This document shows, one piece after another, positions 9,053-18,156 of a DNA stretch of 64,000 nt (its first letter is position 1; each line of letters opens with the position of its first letter). The notes under the pieces are model-generated. The model had not been told where the DNA came from and made no database searches. It saw only the letters and a program-made list of their open reading frames with translations. The translations under genes and the position numbers were made by a program. Location of the stretch: contig JACKAJ010000015.1 of assembly GCA_020635135.1 (NCBI GenBank), positions 868,001-932,000 of the forward strand, read 5' to 3'. The DNA is from Halobacteriovoraceae bacterium (GTDB lineage Bacteria; Bdellovibrionota; Bacteriovoracia; Bacteriovoracales; Bacteriovoracaceae).

Positions 9053-9987
9053 ATGAAAAAGAAAATATAGTAAAAAGTATATTTTTTTTGATTTCTACAA
9101 AAAATATTTTCGACAAAAAAAGGTAACAGTAAACTTACTAAAGCATTAATTGTATGCACAGAAGACGACAAACCTCCGGCCAAGCAAAAGAGTAAAAAAT
9201 TCTCTTTTTTATTTTCTTTTAAGAACTGATAAAAATAATAGAGCGAAAAGCCCAATAAGCTTGTTCTCATCATATCAACAGAAGTTTCAAAGCTATTTTT
9301 AAAAAAGATATAAGAGGAGCTTAACGATATTGGCCACAATAAAGCATAGAAATATCGTTTTCTCGCGGTTAATAATGCTATTCCCAGTAATACAATGAGG
9401 AGTACATAATAATAATTAATAAAAGAGTAGTATGTGGTATCTAAACTCAGATTAAAAACATCATTTACAATCAAATCCCAAGTAAATAAAAGTAAAAAAC
9501 TGGGGAAATGAAATGATTGCTTGCTCGTTGCGGGTTCAGGATAATGGAAATTGTTTACAAATCGGTGCTCTAAGCTCTTATCATCAAAAGCTTGTCTCGC
9601 TTCAGTGGTGTAAACAAGTGTATCATGGAAATCTATAGGGACATTCTGGTTGTGAAAATAAAATGCTATCGTATATATCATTAGAAAAGAAAAAATAATG
9701 ATTCCGGTTTTTTTATCAAAAGATTTAATTTCTTTAAAGTTTTTAATACTCTTCCATCCCCATCCACCTAGGCCAAGAAAAATAGAAATCACGATAAGAA
9801 AATAAACCCATGAAGAGTTGTGAGGGAAAAATGTTAATCCCCAATACAAAACTAAAGATACAAGAACTGGAGTACTTGCGAGAGAAAATAACCAAAGCAG
9901 GAAGCCGCTTTTCTGTGAAAATCTGGAAATAAATAAAAAGACCAGAAATGCTAGAGGAAAGAATAAATAAAAGCCGAGCAATCCCAT
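8986..9987 (-). pseudogene. N-terminal part of a frameshifted GT-C-like membrane glycosyltransferase
   Basis: 333 residues starting at ATG 9987, about eight or nine transmembrane helices. The first large periplasmic loop contains 'DFHDTLVYTTEARQAF', an acidic catalytic-type loop like the Asp/Glu motif of GT39/GT83-class enzymes that use polyprenyl-phosphate sugars. The frame ends abruptly at 8986, straight after 'LLGEKSWLSRLI', whereas the other frame continues as typical membrane protein. The intact product would be about 617 residues, matching the 604-residue neighbour at 10089-11903. It lies in the minus operon between that neighbour and the Wzz-like gene. Confidence 0.72.
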
Positions 9988-10088
9988 TTTTAAGCTTTAG
10001 ATCTCTCAAAGTTTTGTTTTATTGATTAACAAATCTCATTATAGCTATACTCGACTCTCTTGGGAAACAATCTCTCGGGAGATTTAGC

Positions 10089-11903
10089 TTAGCGCGTTGT
10101 GCGTTGGTAAATGAAAACTTCTTTATTTTTGAATTCCCTCTTAGCCAGCAAAGAAAAGCTCTGAGGTTTTTCAGAAAACCATTGCTTTAATTCTTCATTT
10201 TTAAATTTTTCGCCAGGGATTTTAGAAATAATCCAGACAAAGTTATTATAATTTTTAATCTTATCTTCAGGTTTTTCAGTTCGATAAATCATATCATATG
10301 GGCAGTTATATCTTTTTTTCCACTTGTACTCAGGAAGAAAGTTGAAAAGCCCAATACCTCGAATCCCAACATTGCAAGGAGCTTGTTCGTAAAATGCTAA
10401 AGAATCGCGAAATTTTGAATCATTTAAAAGAACTGAATTTTTCTCACCGACGTTGTCTCGAATAAATTGAGAAATCGCATCCCCCTCTAGAAAGTAGCCC
10501 CACTTATGGCTATTAATCAGCTGGCCGTAGCTCAAGTTCCATTGGGCCATGACGTAGGTTCCGAGGGAAAAAAGTGAAATCGTCATACAAAAATATCTCG
10601 CTAAATTTTGAGATTGATATTTCTTAGCAATAAAAAATAAGAGCATTGCCAAAAAACTCATTGTCATTTTGGGAAGGAGATAATTCACTTCATACATCAA
10701 ACCAATTGTGATTAAAAATACAAAAGCAACGTAGAGTGATTTTTTTACTTTTGTTCGATCTAAAAGATAGTTAACAGAAAAAATTAAAAATAATGGGGTA
10801 ATGACAAAATAATACCGTCCATGCCCCCATTGAAGATAAAATGTAATAAAGTATGACCAAAAAACAAAAAGTATAAATAACTTTTCCTTGAATAAAGAAT
10901 CGTTGTTCTTAGATTTTTTATTAATATAAAAGAATGAACCTATTAGTGCCACAAACCCTAATACTTTGGGTAATCCTTGGTATGAAAAAAATCTTGGATA
11001 AAAAATTTTGGTATAAGGTGAAAACATTATTTTCTGAAGCCAAGCGTATTTCCCTGCAGCCTTTGTCATCCACATGTTTTGTACAAAACCTTCAGTCGAT
11101 TCAAGATTTCCAAGAGCTAAGAAATGCATTCCGTTTTGATTGGTAATAATGCCAAAATCTGAAAGGAGTAATTTTATAACGTAAGTATTGTACTCATTGA
11201 ATGGAAAAAGAGGTGTAAAAAAAGAAACAAGTAGGTAAATTATCGGCAGTAAATAGGTTTTGAAGATAATCTTACAAAAGGATAAAAAAGAACTGCCCTT
11301 ATTTTTTCGATCAAAATTAAAGTAGAATATCCATAGTACATACCCAATCGATATTTGGTAGAAGATATGCTCTCTTGTATCGAGAATAAGAACAAGAGCT
11401 AATCCGACGAGTAAGGGTGAAGCCTTTTTAAAAACCCAATAGACAAAAAGTAAGAACGCAAAAAGCGCATAACCTTCTCTTAGAAATGTTGTTGCTGCTT
11501 GAAGTGTCTGGTAATTAAAAAGAAGTAAAATCAAAGAAATAATTCGCGCTTCTTTTGAAAATCCCAAGTATTTTAAAATTTTTAAGAATAAAAATCCAGA
11601 AGCGATGATAGTTATGATCGAAAAAATTGTTGCAACTATGACCGAAGGCCCTGTGACAAGAAAAAGAAGAGCAACAAAGACTTTATTGAAAAATCCATGG
11701 GTGCCAACGACTTCTGATCCAATCCATTCAAAATTAGCCAATTTAGCCGCAATAAAAGAAGTTTCTTTCAAATAAAGAGCTTCGTCTAATTTAGGAAAGC
11801 GAAACAGGGATAAAACAAAAAAACATATGAAAGAAAAAGAAAGAATGAGAACTTCTGATTTATTTTCCTTATAAAAATTTATGTATTCATCTTTAAGACT
11901 CAT
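10089..11903 (-). CDS. GT-C-like polytopic membrane glycosyltransferase
   Basis: 604 residues. About twelve transmembrane segments are followed by a soluble C-terminal domain of about 130 residues. The loop after the first helix reads 'FPKLDEALYLKETSFIAAKL', with the D-E pair typical of GT-C enzymes of the PMT/ArnT type. The C-terminus 'KEVFIYQRTTR' resembles the tails of 8129-9987 and 48695-50341. Predicted role: transfer of a sugar from a polyprenyl-phosphate donor to the growing glycan at the periplasmic face. Donor unknown; the arabinose-carrier pathway at 45-49 kb and the GT2 at 38.7 kb are candidates. It overlaps the upstream GT4 gene by 11 nt. Confidence 0.7.
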   Translation of the reverse strand: MSLKDEYINFYKENKSEVLILSFSFICFFVLSLFRFPKLDEALYLKETSFIAAKLANFEWIGSEVVGTHGFFNKVFVALLFLVTGPSVIVATIFSIITIIASGFLFLKILKYLGFSKEARIISLILLLFNYQTLQAATTFLREGYALFAFLLFVYWVFKKASPLLVGLALVLILDTREHIFYQISIGYVLWIFYFNFDRKNKGSSFLSFCKIIFKTYLLPIIYLLVSFFTPLFPFNEYNTYVIKLLLSDFGIITNQNGMHFLALGNLESTEGFVQNMWMTKAAGKYAWLQKIMFSPYTKIFYPRFFSYQGLPKVLGFVALIGSFFYINKKSKNNDSLFKEKLFILFVFWSYFITFYLQWGHGRYYFVITPLFLIFSVNYLLDRTKVKKSLYVAFVFLITIGLMYEVNYLLPKMTMSFLAMLLFFIAKKYQSQNLARYFCMTISLFSLGTYVMAQWNLSYGQLINSHKWGYFLEGDAISQFIRDNVGEKNSVLLNDSKFRDSLAFYEQAPCNVGIRGIGLFNFLPEYKWKKRYNCPYDMIYRTEKPEDKIKNYNNFVWIISKIPGEKFKNEELKQWFSEKPQSFSLLAKREFKNKEVFIYQRTTR

Positions 11904-13095
11904 GACCTAAAAACTTTTCTAAAACTTTCTCAGCCCTACTTTTCCAAGTATATTTCAGGGATAAATCCTGAAAGGCTTTCTTTGCAATACTCAACCTCAA
12001 ATTTTTATCGTCTAGTAACTTTACTACTGTTTTTTCCCAAATATCAACGTTATTCGTTGGACACAAAAAACAATTTTCCCGATCATTGAGTACTTCTCGA
12101 AGCACAGGAATGTCAGAGCAAATAATGGCCTTTTCTGCGGCCATGTATTCAAAAACCTTCATCGGCGACATGTATTGATAGGTATTTGTTTGCCCTCCAC
12201 CTTCTACACTAATTTCATTTTGATAAGGCGCCAGTAAGACATCAACCAGAGCATGGTACTGACTTATTTGAGCTGGTTGAACAAAACCATAGACAATAAA
12301 ATTTTCTATATCACACGATTTTTCTATCCAATATTTAACATCATTCGGGTTCCCTCCCCAAATATGAAATCCAAATTCTCTCTGTCGTTTAGCCAACTCA
12401 AATATCAGCTCAACTCCCCTACCTGGATAAAGATGACCTGCGTACCCGAGATTGAATGAATAGTTGCCTTGAAGTTCTAGCTTAATCTTAAAAGAGTTTT
12501 TTTCAGGAATATCAGAGGCATCTGAAGCAACAAGAATTTTGTCTTTTATTTCTCCAAATCCTTTAAGCCAACTTTCTTTAAGAGGTTTTGTAATAACCAC
12601 ACTTCCCAAAAAATACTTAGAAGAAAATAATAATTTAAGAATTATTCTAGAGATAAATCCAAAATGTTCAAAAGGGGCATGAGACTCAAGAATAACTTTT
12701 TTTCCAAGACAATTTGCTATAATAGCTCCGGGCAAAAAGCGACAGTACACAAGATCGGGATTTTCTAAAAGAATGATTCTCACAAGAGCAAAAGAAAACA
12801 ATGTTTTTGTGTAAAATCGAAATCCCATGGCCACCAGGGGACTTTTCAAGAGAGAATTCAAAAATTTATCCAAAAATTTTGGAAAAACAGAAATTTTTTT
12901 AACTTTAAGATTCGGACTGACGCAATAAAAAGTATTAACGCAAGTAGTCTCTTCTTCTTTATGCCCGTGGTAATCTGGAACAACAACTTTCACGGCATGA
13001 GCATTGGCCATCAACCCATTCGCCATTTTCATAATATTAATAGAATCTGCAAGCCTCGAGGGTACGACGCTCTTGCTAATATAAAGTATTTTCAT
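11893..13095 (-). CDS. Glycosyltransferase family 4
   Basis: 400 residues, GT-B. The N-terminal domain has 'MKILYISKSVVPSRLADSIN' and a mid 'VILESHAPFEHFG' acceptor-side stretch. The donor-side block 'PMKVFEYMAAEKAIICSDIP' is at about residues 311-330, with the usual glutamates. Predicted cytoplasmic addition of one residue to the lipid-linked repeat unit. It is the first gene of the minus operon 13095-3455 and diverges from the amidotransferase gene at 13209 across a 113-bp intergenic region that holds an inverted repeat. No strong Shine-Dalgarno sequence is seen before this ATG. Confidence 0.85.
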   Translation of the reverse strand: MKILYISKSVVPSRLADSINIMKMANGLMANAHAVKVVVPDYHGHKEEETTCVNTFYCVSPNLKVKKISVFPKFLDKFLNSLLKSPLVAMGFRFYTKTLFSFALVRIILLENPDLVYCRFLPGAIIANCLGKKVILESHAPFEHFGFISRIILKLLFSSKYFLGSVVITKPLKESWLKGFGEIKDKILVASDASDIPEKNSFKIKLELQGNYSFNLGYAGHLYPGRGVELIFELAKRQREFGFHIWGGNPNDVKYWIEKSCDIENFIVYGFVQPAQISQYHALVDVLLAPYQNEISVEGGGQTNTYQYMSPMKVFEYMAAEKAIICSDIPVLREVLNDRENCFLCPTNNVDIWEKTVVKLLDDKNLRLSIAKKAFQDLSLKYTWKSRAEKVLEKFLGHES

Positions 13096-13123
13096 ACTCG
13101 ATCATTCTACCTGAAAAACCATA

Positions 13124-13156
13124 TCATGCCAGTAGAGATTGACATGACTGGCATGA
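13124..13156. promoter_or_regulatory. Perfect 10-bp inverted repeat, candidate operator between divergent genes
   Basis: TCATGCCAGT (13124-13133) is mirrored exactly by ACTGGCATGA (13147-13156) with a 13-nt spacer, centred on 13140. The predicted -35 box of the rightward promoter (13139-13144) lies in the spacer and the right arm fills the -35/-10 spacing, so a dimeric regulator bound here would cover the promoter. A transcribed hairpin for the leftward operon is an alternative. There is no T-run, so a terminator is unlikely. Confidence 0.6.
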
Positions 13157-13167
13157 GCTTCGATAAT
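13139..13167 (+). promoter_or_regulatory. Sigma-70-type promoter for the amidotransferase gene
   Basis: TTGACA at 13139-13144, a 17-bp spacer, then GATAAT at 13162-13167: a perfect -35 and a 5/6 -10. Transcription would start near 13174, leaving a leader of about 35 nt before ATG 13209. That leader shows no evident AGGAG-like ribosome site. Confidence 0.65.
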
Positions 13168-13208
13168 TCATTTTTCTCTCTTGGGAATTAATAAAGTATC
13201 ATTATAAG

Positions 13209-15116
13209 ATGTGCGGATTCGCTGGATTTTTTGATAAACATTCTCCTCTCAGCTCACCTGAAGTCTTGCTCGAGACGATGGGAACAGCCATAGCTCATCG
13301 AGGTCCTGATTCGAGTGGTATCCTCTACGACTCTCAAAACCATATTGGGTATTCACATCGCCGGCTTTCGATTCTTGATCTCTCAGAAAGAGGTCATCAA
13401 CCTATGACGAGTGATCAGGGCCACGTTCTTATTTATAATGGTGAAATTTATAATTTTAATGAATTAAAAATTTCACTTCAAAATCAAAATATTCAATTTC
13501 ATTCAGAATCAGATACGGAAGTTCTTTTTCAGGCACTGACTCACTGGGGAATAGAAAAAACGCTCAAGCAAATTAATGGTATGTTTGCCTTTGTTTTTTT
13601 TGATGCCTCAAAAAAGAAGCTTTTGCTCGCAAGAGATAGAATAGGTATTAAACCTTTATTTTATGGGATAACTCACAATAGATTTGTTTTTGGGTCTGAT
13701 TTAACTTCATTAAAAAATTTTCCAAGTTTTGAAAAGAAAATATCTCACCAAGCTCTAAGTTATTATTTTAAGTTTAATTATATTCCCCATCCTCATACTA
13801 TTTATGAAAATATATTTAAATTGCCACCTGGTCATTATTTAGAAATTGATACAAATAAGAACCAGATCGAATATGAAACCGCTTCTTACTGGTCACCCTA
13901 TTCACCTCTGGAACTCTCATCAAATTATCAATCAGACTTAGAAAATCTTCTTCTCGACTCTGTAAAATTGAGACTCATTTCAGATGTTCCAATTGGATGT
14001 TTTCTTTCTGGTGGAATCGACTCTTCATTGATTTCTGCTTTGGCTCAATCAATCTCAAAGAATCCTATCAACACTTTCACAATTGGTTTTGATCAAAAAG
14101 ACTACGATGAATCTAAACAGGCGAGCCGAATTGCCAAGCACCTTGGAAGTCACCATCACGAAACAATTCTCTCTTCCCAAGCTCTAGTCGATATAATTCC
14201 AAAATTATCACAGTATTATTCCGAACCTTTTGCTGATTCGTCTCAAATCCCAAGCTCATTAATTGCTCAAGTGGCCAGTCAAAAAGTAAAAGTTATTTTG
14301 AGTGGAGATGGCGGAGATGAGCTATTTTGGGGATATAACCGATATCAATGGAGTCAAAAGATTTGGAATCTGAAGAGAAATCCAGTTAAATGTTTCCTTG
14401 GAAAATCTATCCCTTTGGATTTTATGAAATTGCTTATCAAAACAATGATGAAGCAAAAAAACTCTCAAAATGTAACTTCTAATATCCTTAAACTTAAATC
14501 TCTATTGAGACTTAAAGATGATTCATTTTTTAGTTTTTATGAGCAAGTCGTTTCTAATATCACACCAGATTTCCTTGCTGATGACTCATTGGCGACGACT
14601 CATCTCTTTGATGATCAAACCGTTATCCATAGAAAAGAAATGAAAAGCTCCGAGTATCCTCAAATGCTCATGAGCCAGCTCGATCTTGCAACTTATTTAC
14701 CCGGTGACATCCTTGAGAAAGTAGACAAAGCGACGATGGGCCATAGTTTGGAAGCGAGAGTCCCTCTACTCGATCATAGAATTATTAACTTCGCCCAAGG
14801 GCTTCCTAGAGAATATAAAATCCAGGGTCATCAAACGAAAATTATCCTTAAAAATATTTTGAAAAAATATATTCCTGAACATCTAACCAACCAACCCAAA
14901 AGCGGATTTTCAGTACCCATTGCCAATTGGATTGCAGGTCCTCTCAACGAATGGGTCTCGGATTTACTTTCTTCTGAGCAACTTAATCAACACCATCTCT
15001 TTGAGACTTCCAAAGTTCAAAGAATTCTCAAAGAACACAACACAGGTAAGCAAAACCACCAGCAAACACTATGGGCACTCGTTATGTTTCAATCTTGGTA
15101 CAATAATTACCAGTAA
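13209..15116 (+). CDS. Asparagine-synthase-like glutamine amidotransferase (WbpS/AsnB family)
   Basis: 635 residues. The class II glutaminase domain begins MCGFAG, so Cys2 would be the N-terminal nucleophile after Met removal; 'AHRGPDSSG' (about 30-38) and 'YNGEIYN' are also present. The synthetase domain carries the PP-loop 'SGGIDSSL' at about residues 268-275. In glycan loci this family amidates uronic acids to uronamides or builds other amides; true asparagine synthesis is possible but less likely here. It stands alone on the plus strand, with its own promoter, between two minus operons, and its stop is 2 bp from the stop of neuA. A second family member is at 26406-28148. Confidence 0.85.
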   Translation: MCGFAGFFDKHSPLSSPEVLLETMGTAIAHRGPDSSGILYDSQNHIGYSHRRLSILDLSERGHQPMTSDQGHVLIYNGEIYNFNELKISLQNQNIQFHSESDTEVLFQALTHWGIEKTLKQINGMFAFVFFDASKKKLLLARDRIGIKPLFYGITHNRFVFGSDLTSLKNFPSFEKKISHQALSYYFKFNYIPHPHTIYENIFKLPPGHYLEIDTNKNQIEYETASYWSPYSPLELSSNYQSDLENLLLDSVKLRLISDVPIGCFLSGGIDSSLISALAQSISKNPINTFTIGFDQKDYDESKQASRIAKHLGSHHHETILSSQALVDIIPKLSQYYSEPFADSSQIPSSLIAQVASQKVKVILSGDGGDELFWGYNRYQWSQKIWNLKRNPVKCFLGKSIPLDFMKLLIKTMMKQKNSQNVTSNILKLKSLLRLKDDSFFSFYEQVVSNITPDFLADDSLATTHLFDDQTVIHRKEMKSSEYPQMLMSQLDLATYLPGDILEKVDKATMGHSLEARVPLLDHRIINFAQGLPREYKIQGHQTKIILKNILKKYIPEHLTNQPKSGFSVPIANWIAGPLNEWVSDLLSSEQLNQHHLFETSKVQRILKEHNTGKQNHQQTLWALVMFQSWYNNYQ

Positions 15117-15118
15117 AT

Positions 15119-15835
15119 TTAATTTTTATTTTTTTGAGAAAGGAAAAACTCTGCAATTTCTATGTCTAAGATGTCATCAATATCTATTGAGCTCTTTCGA
15201 TCCATTTTCAAAGAAAGTATTTTTTCACCATAAATAGAATTTTTCTCTACCAGGGTATGATAAGAAAAGGCATAGATCGCTGCCCCATTTCGAGCGAAAT
15301 AGCCTTTTTTTAACTGACGAAGATTTTTCTTTTCTTCAATGGGAAGATAGGGTTTCAAATATTCTCCTTCTTCCACCATAACACTTTCAGGACTAAAGCG
15401 ATGAGGAACACCTTCTACGCTAACAACAGAATCAGCATCACTATTGAGTAATTTCGTAAGAGCCTCATCAATATGTTCACTTGTTCTTAAGGGGGACGTT
15501 GGTTGCAAAAGGAGTATGTAATCAGGTTTGTAATTTTCATTTTCAGCTAATTTCTCAACCGTATAGAGCAAGACATCGATCATAGGAGTAAGATCGTCTG
15601 CGAGTTCAACAGGTCTCATGAATGGAATTTCGATTCCTCTTTCAAGACAAAATTTTCGAATTTGCTCATCATCTGTTGAAAGAATTGTTCTTGTTATCAA
15701 TTTGGATTTTTTTGCAGCATCGAGAGTGTATTGAATTAAAGGTTGACCACAAAGTGGATAGAGGTTTTTATTCTTGATTCCCTTTGAACCACCTCTTGCA
15801 GGAATAATGGCCAAAACTTCTTTTTTTTCAGTCAT
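15119..15835 (-). CDS. neuA: CMP-nonulosonate (acylneuraminate) cytidylyltransferase
   Basis: 238 residues with the family P-loop-like signature 'IIPARGGSKGIKNKNLYPL' near residues 10-28, then 'LLQPTSPLRTSEHID' and a C-terminal 'SIDIDDILDIEIAE' metal-binding region. It activates a nonulosonic acid (Neu5Ac, legionaminate or pseudaminate type) to its CMP form in the cytosol. It is the last gene of neuB-neuC-neuA, 5 bp after neuC. The exact sugar cannot be read from the sequence. The N-terminal motif is canonical, unlike the second family member at 23998-24741. Confidence 0.88.
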   Translation of the reverse strand: MTEKKEVLAIIPARGGSKGIKNKNLYPLCGQPLIQYTLDAAKKSKLITRTILSTDDEQIRKFCLERGIEIPFMRPVELADDLTPMIDVLLYTVEKLAENENYKPDYILLLQPTSPLRTSEHIDEALTKLLNSDADSVVSVEGVPHRFSPESVMVEEGEYLKPYLPIEEKKNLRQLKKGYFARNGAAIYAFSYHTLVEKNSIYGEKILSLKMDRKSSIDIDDILDIEIAEFFLSQKNKN

Positions 15836-15840
15836 TAATA

Positions 15841-17007
15841 TTAGTACTCAATAACTTTTTGGACATTAACTTCAATTTTAGAAAGAATATCCGCGATTTT
15901 CTCACCGGCCTTGCCATCTCCATAAATAGGATCTCTCTCGTACTGCCCGTGATCGATTTGAAATTTAATGGCCTTTAAAATATCGGCTCTGTTGGGGTTA
16001 ACAGTGATAACATTTTGTCCAGTTTCTCGGCGTTGTTGACGAGTTCCAATATTAACCACAGGAGTTCCGATTAAAGCCCCTTCTCTAATCCCACTGCTGG
16101 AATTTCCAATGAGACAAGTTGTTGTGTTCATGAGGTGAATATAATCTGTCGTGGAAAGGTTTTTAAACACTCTTAACCAACTAGGATTATTTTTTTCTCT
16201 AAAGACCCGTATAGCGCGAGATATTTCATCTCCACCGGCGTCGACGTTTGGCCACAAAAGAATAGTATCCATGCTTAACTCATGGAGAGCCTCTAATGTC
16301 TCATTCATATTTGAGCGGTTGTGACCGTACTCAGTTGTTACCGGGTGCTGGGATACTAGCAGAAAGGGCTTATCTAGTGAAAAATTCCCTCCTACTCCGC
16401 CATAGCGCTCAAATAAATCCGCTATTTTTTCACGAGAATGATTATTATTAAGTTCTTCTAAAACGAGATCATTTCTAGGACAGCCTGTATTAAAAACAGC
16501 TTCCGTTCTCTCTCCCATTTTAATAACTCTATTTTTGGCATCTTCATTGGCAACAAAATGAATGTGAGCCAGTTTACTCAGAGCATGCCGAATACTTTCA
16601 TCAATGGTTCCTGTCACCTCTCCACCCATTGTATGGGCCAGCGGAATGTTCATATAGACTGCTGCGATTGCAACAGGAAGAACATCAAAGCGATCCCCAA
16701 CAACGAGAACAAAGTCGGGATTGAGATTATTAAGAGCCGTCGCTGCGTGGATCAAACCAAGCCCGGTTGTTTGCGCCATGGCCAATGGAGTTTCACCTTC
16801 GACAACACTGAAAAATCTTTGATCGACATGAAAACCATCTGATTTAATAAGCTCTTCGACACAACCATAGCGATCGAGAATTGCAGAAGCCCCTGTTAAA
16901 ACCTGAAGCTTTAGATCTTTATGATCAGAAATAGCTTTCATCGCTGATTTGATACTACTGTAATTTGCTCTTCCACCGATATAAACACAGACTTTTCTCA
17001 TACTCAT
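15841..17007 (-). CDS. neuC: Hydrolysing UDP-N-acetylglucosamine 2-epimerase (NeuC/LegG type)
   Basis: 388 residues, UDP-GlcNAc 2-epimerase superfamily. The N-terminal 'VCVYIGGRANYSSIKSAMKA' differs from the non-hydrolysing 'GTRPE/GARPQ' start and matches the NeuC branch. 'TMGGEVTGTIDESIRHALSKLAH' follows at about residues 145-170, and the nucleotide-binding 'LIGNSSSGIREG' at about 298-310. It releases ManNAc (or 2,4-diacetamido-6-deoxymannose in legionaminate pathways) from the UDP sugar for the NeuB enzyme. It sits between neuB (4 bp) and neuA. No 4,6-dehydratase/aminotransferase pair for a legionaminate route is obvious next door. Confidence 0.87.
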   Translation of the reverse strand: MSMRKVCVYIGGRANYSSIKSAMKAISDHKDLKLQVLTGASAILDRYGCVEELIKSDGFHVDQRFFSVVEGETPLAMAQTTGLGLIHAATALNNLNPDFVLVVGDRFDVLPVAIAAVYMNIPLAHTMGGEVTGTIDESIRHALSKLAHIHFVANEDAKNRVIKMGERTEAVFNTGCPRNDLVLEELNNNHSREKIADLFERYGGVGGNFSLDKPFLLVSQHPVTTEYGHNRSNMNETLEALHELSMDTILLWPNVDAGGDEISRAIRVFREKNNPSWLRVFKNLSTTDYIHLMNTTTCLIGNSSSGIREGALIGTPVVNIGTRQQRRETGQNVITVNPNRADILKAIKFQIDHGQYERDPIYGDGKAGEKIADILSKIEVNVQKVIEY

Positions 17008-17011
17008 TTTC

Positions 17012-18016
17012 CTAAGAACTTAGATCACTTTGTTCAAAAACATGATTCGCTTTAACGTTTTTATTTAATTTTTTTCCCATTATTTCTTTAAATTGGTTAG
17101 CAGGGATTCCCTTCATGGGCTTTTTAAAAGCAATATTACTTTCATTCAATAACGTTCCTGCTTGTAAATCTGATTTAGCAACTATTGTTTTTTCAAAAAT
17201 AAACTTCATCTCTTTTAACTCATTAGCCGTTAAATCTTTATCGACTTTATGAGTGAGGGCTATTTCGAGATTTCGAATTTCATCAACAAAAAGTTTAAAC
17301 TCTTCGGGTTCAGTGGAGTTTTTAGCATCACTTCCATACATTTTTTTTGAAAGTGTAAAATGCTTTTCAATAAAAGTAGCACCTAAAGCAACTGCTCCTA
17401 ACGAAACGGCCATTCCTAAAGTATGATCAGAATAACCTACTTCACATTGATAACGTTTTTTGATTTCAGGAATAATATTGAGCCCGCTGTGCTCAGGAGC
17501 GCAAGGATATTCTGAAACACATTGAAGCACTGTTAAATTCTGGCAGCCACTTGCTCTCAAACATTCCACAGCTTCATCTAATTCTTTCCAAGAACTCATC
17601 CCACTAGAGAGGATGACCTTTTTCCCAGTCTGTCCAAGACGGGCAAGCAATGGAAGATTGGTGACTTCCCCTGAAGCCACTTTATAAATTTCAACACCTA
17701 CTTGCTCTAAAAAATCAACGGCTTCAAGAGAAAAAGGAGAAGAGAAGAAATCCACTCCGCACTCTTCATTCGCAAACTTTTTAAGTTTCTTGTAATCTTC
17801 AAGACTCAAGGCCGTGCGTTCAAAATATTGCTTTCTCGTTTCGTCTTTAAAGTAAGGTGGATTCGGAGCATCCGGGAGACTTTCATAATCAAAAAGATGA
17901 GTTTGAAATTTAACGGCATTCACACCACAATCGGCAGCAGCTTTAACAAACTGTTTTGCTAACCCTAACGACCCTTCGTGGGTGTTTCCAATTTCTGCAA
18001 CAATATAAACGCTCAC
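17012..18016 (-). CDS. neuB: N-acetylneuraminate-family (nonulosonate) synthase
   Basis: 334 residues. The TIM-barrel NeuB domain starts with 'VAEIGNTHEGSLGLAKQF' and contains 'GYSDHTLG' and 'EKHFTL', PEP- and metal-binding elements. A C-terminal SAF/antifreeze-like domain spans about 270-334. It condenses PEP with an N-acetyl hexosamine to a nine-carbon 2-keto acid. The start is GTG at 18016, preceded by AGGAG at about 8 nt, which decides the start. It is preceded by a 140-bp gap with a promoter-like pair, so neuBCA may be transcribed separately from the flippase gene upstream. Confidence 0.88.
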   Translation of the reverse strand: MSVYIVAEIGNTHEGSLGLAKQFVKAAADCGVNAVKFQTHLFDYESLPDAPNPPYFKDETRKQYFERTALSLEDYKKLKKFANEECGVDFFSSPFSLEAVDFLEQVGVEIYKVASGEVTNLPLLARLGQTGKKVILSSGMSSWKELDEAVECLRASGCQNLTVLQCVSEYPCAPEHSGLNIIPEIKKRYQCEVGYSDHTLGMAVSLGAVALGATFIEKHFTLSKKMYGSDAKNSTEPEEFKLFVDEIRNLEIALTHKVDKDLTANELKEMKFIFEKTIVAKSDLQAGTLLNESNIAFKKPMKGIPANQFKEIMGKKLNKNVKANHVFEQSDLSS

Positions 18017-18093
18017 TCAATAGACTCCTGTGAGAATTTGCGGCACTGTTTACGGCCCTTCGTGAAGCGCTGTGCGCCAATTACTCTGTATGA

Positions 18094-18122
18094 ATTTTAT
18101 AGGGGTAGGCAGCAATAGGCAA
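18094..18122 (-). promoter_or_regulatory. Candidate internal promoter for neuB-neuC-neuA
   Basis: On the minus strand TTGCCT (18122-18117), a 17-bp spacer and TAAAAT (18099-18094) lie in the 140-bp gap between the flippase and neuB. The match is 4/6 and 5/6. The leader of about 70 nt contains a GC-rich stretch unlike its surroundings, but I could not pair it into a convincing hairpin. Confidence 0.4.
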
Positions 18123-18156
18123 GCTTTCAAAGGGATAATTCATTTTGCAAACCCCC

